Source: Clostridia bacterium (GTDB lineage Bacteria; Bacillota; Clostridia; Oscillospirales; CAG-272). Taken from it: a stretch of 63,284 nucleotides of DNA. Both the position numbers and the translations under genes were made by a program. The stretch spans positions 1 to 63,284 of the forward strand of contig JAFUOY010000021.1 of the NCBI GenBank assembly GCA_017481595.1. The letters are read 5' to 3'. The notes below the pieces were generated by a model. That model saw only the letters and a program-made list of their open reading frames with translations. It did not search any database and had not been told where the DNA came from. The stretch's first letter is position 1. Each line of letters starts with the position of its first letter. Positions 59,922 through 63,284 of this stretch are shown in pieces.

Positions 59922-61594
59922 ATGTTTGAAAAAATCAAAGACCCTGTGTTTATAAAAGAGGTTCGGGAGGGCGAGAAATACGCCCTCCTTCGTAAAAAAT
60001 ATAAGGAGCATTGTGAAAAACCATAAAGGACGAGCCCCTTATGTGCAAATTTTCCAAATTCCGTCTTTTTGCGGAAAAGGGAGAAAGAAATCTCTATGAA
60101 TACGCCTTTAATCAGCACGTTGATGCTCTTACTCTTCACGCCTTTAACACCATTGTATACGGTGACGAGCATCTTTCCAAGCTTGAGGATGCCCTTTATG
60201 ACGTTCTCTCCATATACGTTTGGGCGCTCCCCGCTCACGTTCCCGACATAAATGAGGAAAATTATTACGAGCTTGATCTTGCATCAACGGCGCTTGGAGC
60301 TACGATTGCAACCATTGACTGTCTTTTGGGAGATAAGCTGCACCCACAGTTAAGAAAACGTATAGATACAGAGTTAAGAAGAAGAATACTCGAGCCATTT
60401 AAACGTGAGATATGGCATTGGGAGGACAGATATAACAACTGGACATCCGTATGCGCGGGAAGCACGGCAGTTTGCCTTATGCTTAAATATCCCGATGAGT
60501 TTGACGCGCTGTTGCCGAGATTTTCCGAAAATATGCGTAAATTTATAGCGGGCTTTTCTGATGACGGAGTATGTTACGAGGGTGCGGGATATTGGGGCTA
60601 CGGCCTTTCCGCCTTTGTTATGTACGCCCTGCTTCTTAAGGAATATACCAAGGGACAAACAGATTATTTCAAGGATGAAAAGGTAAAAAATATATGCTGC
60701 TTCTTTGAAAAGGTTACTCTGTATCCCGATATTATAACCTGCTACGGCGATACGGGTGTTGATATCAAGGTAAACGATTTCCTTATGCATTCTCTCAAAA
60801 AGGAATATCCGAATGATATATGGATACCAAATGAAAGTCGTATACATATTCCCACAAATCAGTTTGCCCAGATACTTCTCTACATTGAGAATTATGATCC
60901 CGACGTAACGGCAGACCAGCTTAAGAATGCGGAATACTATATGGAGCACGCAGGCTGGTATACCAAGCGTACGCCATCCTATTCTCTTGCTGCAAGAGGA
61001 GGATGGAATGGGGATAGCCACAATCACAACGACGTAGGCTCATTTATATTTGCAGTTGACAACCGTCAGGTGCTTATTGATATGGGTACAAGATATTATA
61101 CTAAAGATTACTTTCTGTTGCCTCAAAGATACGAATATCTTGAAACCTCATCAAGAGGTCATAACTGTCCTATCATAAACGGTCAGTATCAGGCAAACGT
61201 ACCCGAAACGCGCTCCTACACCTCATTTTGCGACGGTGTATTCTCCGTTGACTTCCGCGAGCTTTATAATATTCCAAAGTTAAAAAAGCTTGTCCGCCGC
61301 TTCAAAGCAACAAACACAAGCGTAAAGGTTACGGAGGAATTCGAAATTACGGGAGAGTGGAGCTTTACCGAGCGATTTGTTTCCTACAAAAAGCCGAAAA
61401 TCTCCGACGGTGTTATTGAAATTGACGGCGTATACGTTAAATTTGATCCCTCAAAGGGAAAAGCCACCTATACCACGGATATGCACTACACCAAAAACCT
61501 TGATGATACTGTAAATGAAACTCTTGTGTATCTTACGGATATTAAAGTGCTGTCCTACGGAGAGTTTGAGTTTATAATTGATACAAATAAATAA
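59922..61594 (+). pseudogene. Second heparinase II/III-like protein, frameshifted near its N-terminus
   Basis: ATG at 59922 with GGAGG upstream opens a 34-codon frame (MFEKIKDPVFIKEVREGEKY...) ending in TAA at 60026. The frame open from 60017 to 61594 continues TIKDEPLMCKFSKFRLFAEK, the equivalent of TKFSHFRLF in the preceding paralogue. One extra A in the A5 run at 60016-60020 would join both into ~557 aa with the same number of N-terminal residues as the paralogue. The rest is intact: NNWTSVCAGS, YEGAGYWGYG, GDSHNHNDVGSF, SSRGHNCPIINGQYQ. Translation from the internal ATG 60041 (517 aa) would lose about 40 residues and has a weak ribosome site. A true mutation or a consensus error are both possible. 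Confidence 0.75.
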
Positions 61595-61596
61595 AA

Positions 61597-61637
61597 AAAA
61601 GCAAGAATGAAGTATTTTCATTCTTGCTTTTGTTTTT
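61597..61637. terminator. Bidirectional terminator between lyase operon and tpiA
   Basis: AAAAGCAAGAATGAA (61597-61611) pairs with TTCATTCTTGCTTTT (61617-61631), followed by GTTTTT and, on the other strand, by T-rich sequence. Confidence 0.9.
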
Positions 61638-61645
61638 ATGAATAA

Positions 61646-62401
61646 TTACTGAGCTGCGTCAACGATAATGGAGAAATCCTTTGCCTTGAGGGAAGCGCCG
61701 CCGATAAGACCGCCGTCAACGTTTTCCTTGGAAAGAAGCTCTTTAGCGTTAGCTGCATTCATAGATCCGCCGTACTGGATAATGATCTTGTCTGCTGCAT
61801 CCTGGCTGTAGATCTTTGCGATGGTATTACGGATAACGCCGCAGGTTTCGTCAGCCTGCTCGGGAGTAGCTGTAAGACCTGTTCCGATAGCCCATACAGG
61901 CTCGTAAGCGATAATAACGTTAGCAAGCTGATCCTCTGTGATGTCCTTAAGATCAAGCTTTGTCTGCATAGAAACGATCTCGTCTGTGATACCGTTTACT
62001 CTTTCTTCCTTAACCTCACCAAGGCAAAGAAGAACCTTAAGACCAGCCTCAAGAGCTGCCTTTGTACGAAGGTTTACAGTTTCGTCTGTTTCACCAAAGT
62101 ACTGTCTTCTCTCGCTATGACCGATAATAACGTAGTCAACGCCGCACTCCTTAAGCATTTCAGCAGAGATCTCACCTGTGTATGCGCCCTTGGGAGCGAA
62201 GTGAACGTTTTCTGCGCCGATCTTGATATTGCTGCCTGCCGCTGCCTCCTGCGCTGCGTGAATGTCAACGAAGGGAACGCAGAAGATGATGTCGCAGTTG
62301 TCCTTACCTGCAACGAGGGGCTTTGTCTCCTCGATAAGAGCCTTAGCCTGGGAGGGAGTCATATTCATTTTCCAGTTGCCTGCTATTACTTTTCTTCTCA
62401 T
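61646..62401 (-). CDS. tpiA: Triosephosphate isomerase
   Basis: 251 aa. Glycolysis: interconverts DHAP and glyceraldehyde-3-phosphate. NWKMN (Lys11), IIGHSERR (catalytic His), AYEPVWAIGTG (catalytic Glu) and QYGGSMN phosphate loop. Start at 62401 (MRRKVIAGNWK) follows GAGGA; the 18-codon upstream extension is not family-like. Lies downstream of pgk, the usual order, but 345 bp separate the two genes, with a repeat element between. Confidence 0.97.
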   Translation of the reverse strand: MRRKVIAGNWKMNMTPSQAKALIEETKPLVAGKDNCDIIFCVPFVDIHAAQEAAAGSNIKIGAENVHFAPKGAYTGEISAEMLKECGVDYVIIGHSERRQYFGETDETVNLRTKAALEAGLKVLLCLGEVKEERVNGITDEIVSMQTKLDLKDITEDQLANVIIAYEPVWAIGTGLTATPEQADETCGVIRNTIAKIYSQDAADKIIIQYGGSMNAANAKELLSKENVDGGLIGGASLKAKDFSIIVDAAQ

Positions 62402-62507
62402 TTCAAAATCCTCACTTTTACATATAATGCGGGATGCTGCAATGACGCAGAACAAAACAGACGACCTAAATCCAACGATGATTTACCAAAATACCTGAGC
62501 AAATTCA

Positions 62508-62690
62508 ATGTAAAGATTTTGCCTTAAACAAAATCTTTTATTATTATGTCTGTTTTTAGGCGCGACTGCTACGCCCACGGGGTCCCGTAAAATCCGCGAG
62601 GATTTTTGGGGAATGGGTCAACCGTACGCCAGTACGCCGACGTGTACGCATTCACGCCTTCTGCATTCATTTCGCTATCCCTTAATGCAG
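62508..62690 (+). repeat. Dispersed intergenic element, copy 2 (opposite orientation)
   Basis: In plus-strand reading: hairpin AAAGATTTTG/CAAAATCTTT, TATGTCTGTTTTT (62546-62558), a CCACGGGGTCCCGT-type segment not in copy 1, then a GTAC-rich segment with GTACGCATTCACGCC, ending CATTTCGCTATCC. Copy 1 at 51958-52100 has the same order. It fills most of the 345-bp gap between pgk and tpiA, where no gene is seen. Confidence 0.65.
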
Positions 62691-62746
62691 ATTGTAGTTA
62701 TGGGGGCTGTCATTACGACAGCCCTCAACAAATTATTCAGTGTAAA

Positions 62747-63284
62747 TTATTCCTTGTCCATAAGGCAAGCGATACCGGGAAGCTCCTTACCCTCAAGGAA
62801 TTCGAGGGATGCGCCGCCGCCTGTGGAGATGTGTGTCATCTTGTCAGCAAAGCCGAGCTTTTCAACTGCAGCCGCAGAGTCACCGCCGCCGATGATGGAG
62901 ATTGCGCCGCTTTCAGCAACTGCGTTAGCAACTGCCTCTGTACCTGATGCAAAGTTCTTCCATTCGGAAACGCCCATAGGACCGTTCCATACTACTGTGC
63001 CTGCGCCCTTGATAGCCTCTGCAAAGAGAGCCTGTGTCTTAGGACCGATATCAAGACCCATCCAGCCTTCAGGGAATGCGTTGGAGTCGCAGAACATGGA
63101 TTCTGTATTTTCGTCATATTCCTTACCGAGCTTGTTATCTACGGGGAGAAGGAACTTAACGCCCTTAGCAGCAGCCTTATCCATCATTTCCTTAGCGAGA
63201 TCAACCTTGTCATCCTCCCAGAGGGATGTACCAACGTTGTAGCCCATGGACTTGAAGAATGTGTAAGCCATACCGCCGCCGATA
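62747..63284 (-). CDS. pgk: Phosphoglycerate kinase, C-terminal part (cut by window edge)
   Basis: 178 C-terminal residues plus a few bases; the 5' end lies beyond the window. Glycolytic ATP-forming enzyme. Begins at [20 protein letters not shown], then [70 protein letters not shown], all C-terminal (nucleotide) domain motifs. Upstream of tpiA on the same strand. Confidence 0.96.
   Translation of the reverse strand, partial: IGGGMAYTFFKSMGYNVGTSLWEDDKVDLAKEMMDKAAAKGVKFLLPVDNKLGKEYDENTESMFCDSNAFPEGWMGLDIGPKTQALFAEAIKGAGTVVWNGPMGVSEWKNFASGTEAVANAVAESGAISIIGGGDSAAAVEKLGFADKMTHISTGGGASLEFLEGKELPGIACLMDKE

Overview
The window looks like chromosomal DNA of an uncultured gut-type member of the Clostridia (Oscillospirales or Christensenellales-like), a Gram-positive anaerobe. 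The reasons are strong GGAGG Shine-Dalgarno sites, textbook TTGACA-17-TATAAT promoters, type III glutamine synthetase, a tilS-hpt-ftsH block, NdoA-type MazF, BspA-like leucine-rich lipoproteins, and the hairpin-rich intergenic repeats common in that group. No identification below the class level is supported. I see no complete phage, transposase, CRISPR array or tRNA/rRNA gene.

Layout. (1) 1-13.7 kb is a regulatory and accessory stretch. It holds a truncated four-helix-bundle protein, an ECF sigma factor with a long C-terminal extension, four XRE regulators, a frameshifted gene, a coiled-coil paralogue pair, and an ECF sigma factor overlapping a membrane-anchored beta-propeller protein that probably replaces a classical anti-sigma factor. 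(2) 13.7-28.4 kb carries membrane and envelope functions (DUF308, PlsC-like acyltransferase with a GltS-like carrier, MFS carrier, YoaK and YwaF-like proteins), a small ribbon-helix-helix protein with ClpB, a leucine-rich-repeat lipoprotein and type III glutamine synthetase. (3) 28.4-36.5 kb is one eight-gene operon, pheA-aroB-aroC-aroEK-aroQ-aroA-tyrA-aroF. It covers all seven steps from erythrose-4-phosphate plus PEP to chorismate and then prephenate to the Phe and Tyr precursors; aroE and aroK are fused. (4) 36.6-40.7 kb is tilS-hpt-ftsH. It is followed by an AT-rich stretch (41.2-41.6 kb) with DnaA-box-like motifs. (5) 41.7-53.2 kb holds a Ca2+-type P-ATPase with a serine hydrolase, a metal-site-deficient MBL-fold protein with a glutamate-rich tail, ribF, a secreted discoidin-like protein, an acyl-ACP thioesterase, a solitary mazF and a 2-hydroxyacid dehydrogenase. 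(6) 53.3-61.6 kb is a compact catabolic-looking operon: old-yellow-enzyme reductase, SDR, fumarate-reductase-like flavoprotein, xylose-isomerase-like TIM barrel and two heparinase II/III-like lyases, the second frameshifted. (7) 61.6 kb to the end is tpiA and the 3' part of pgk.

The most interesting material is the lyase/redox operon in region 6, which I cannot match to a described pathway, and two intergenic micro-hairpin arrays (17.0-17.3 kb and 24.4-24.55 kb). In each array a constant spacer of about 9 nt alternates with short variable palindromes, and each is associated with transcription-terminator arms. Function assignments rest on recognising protein motifs by eye; no database search was run.
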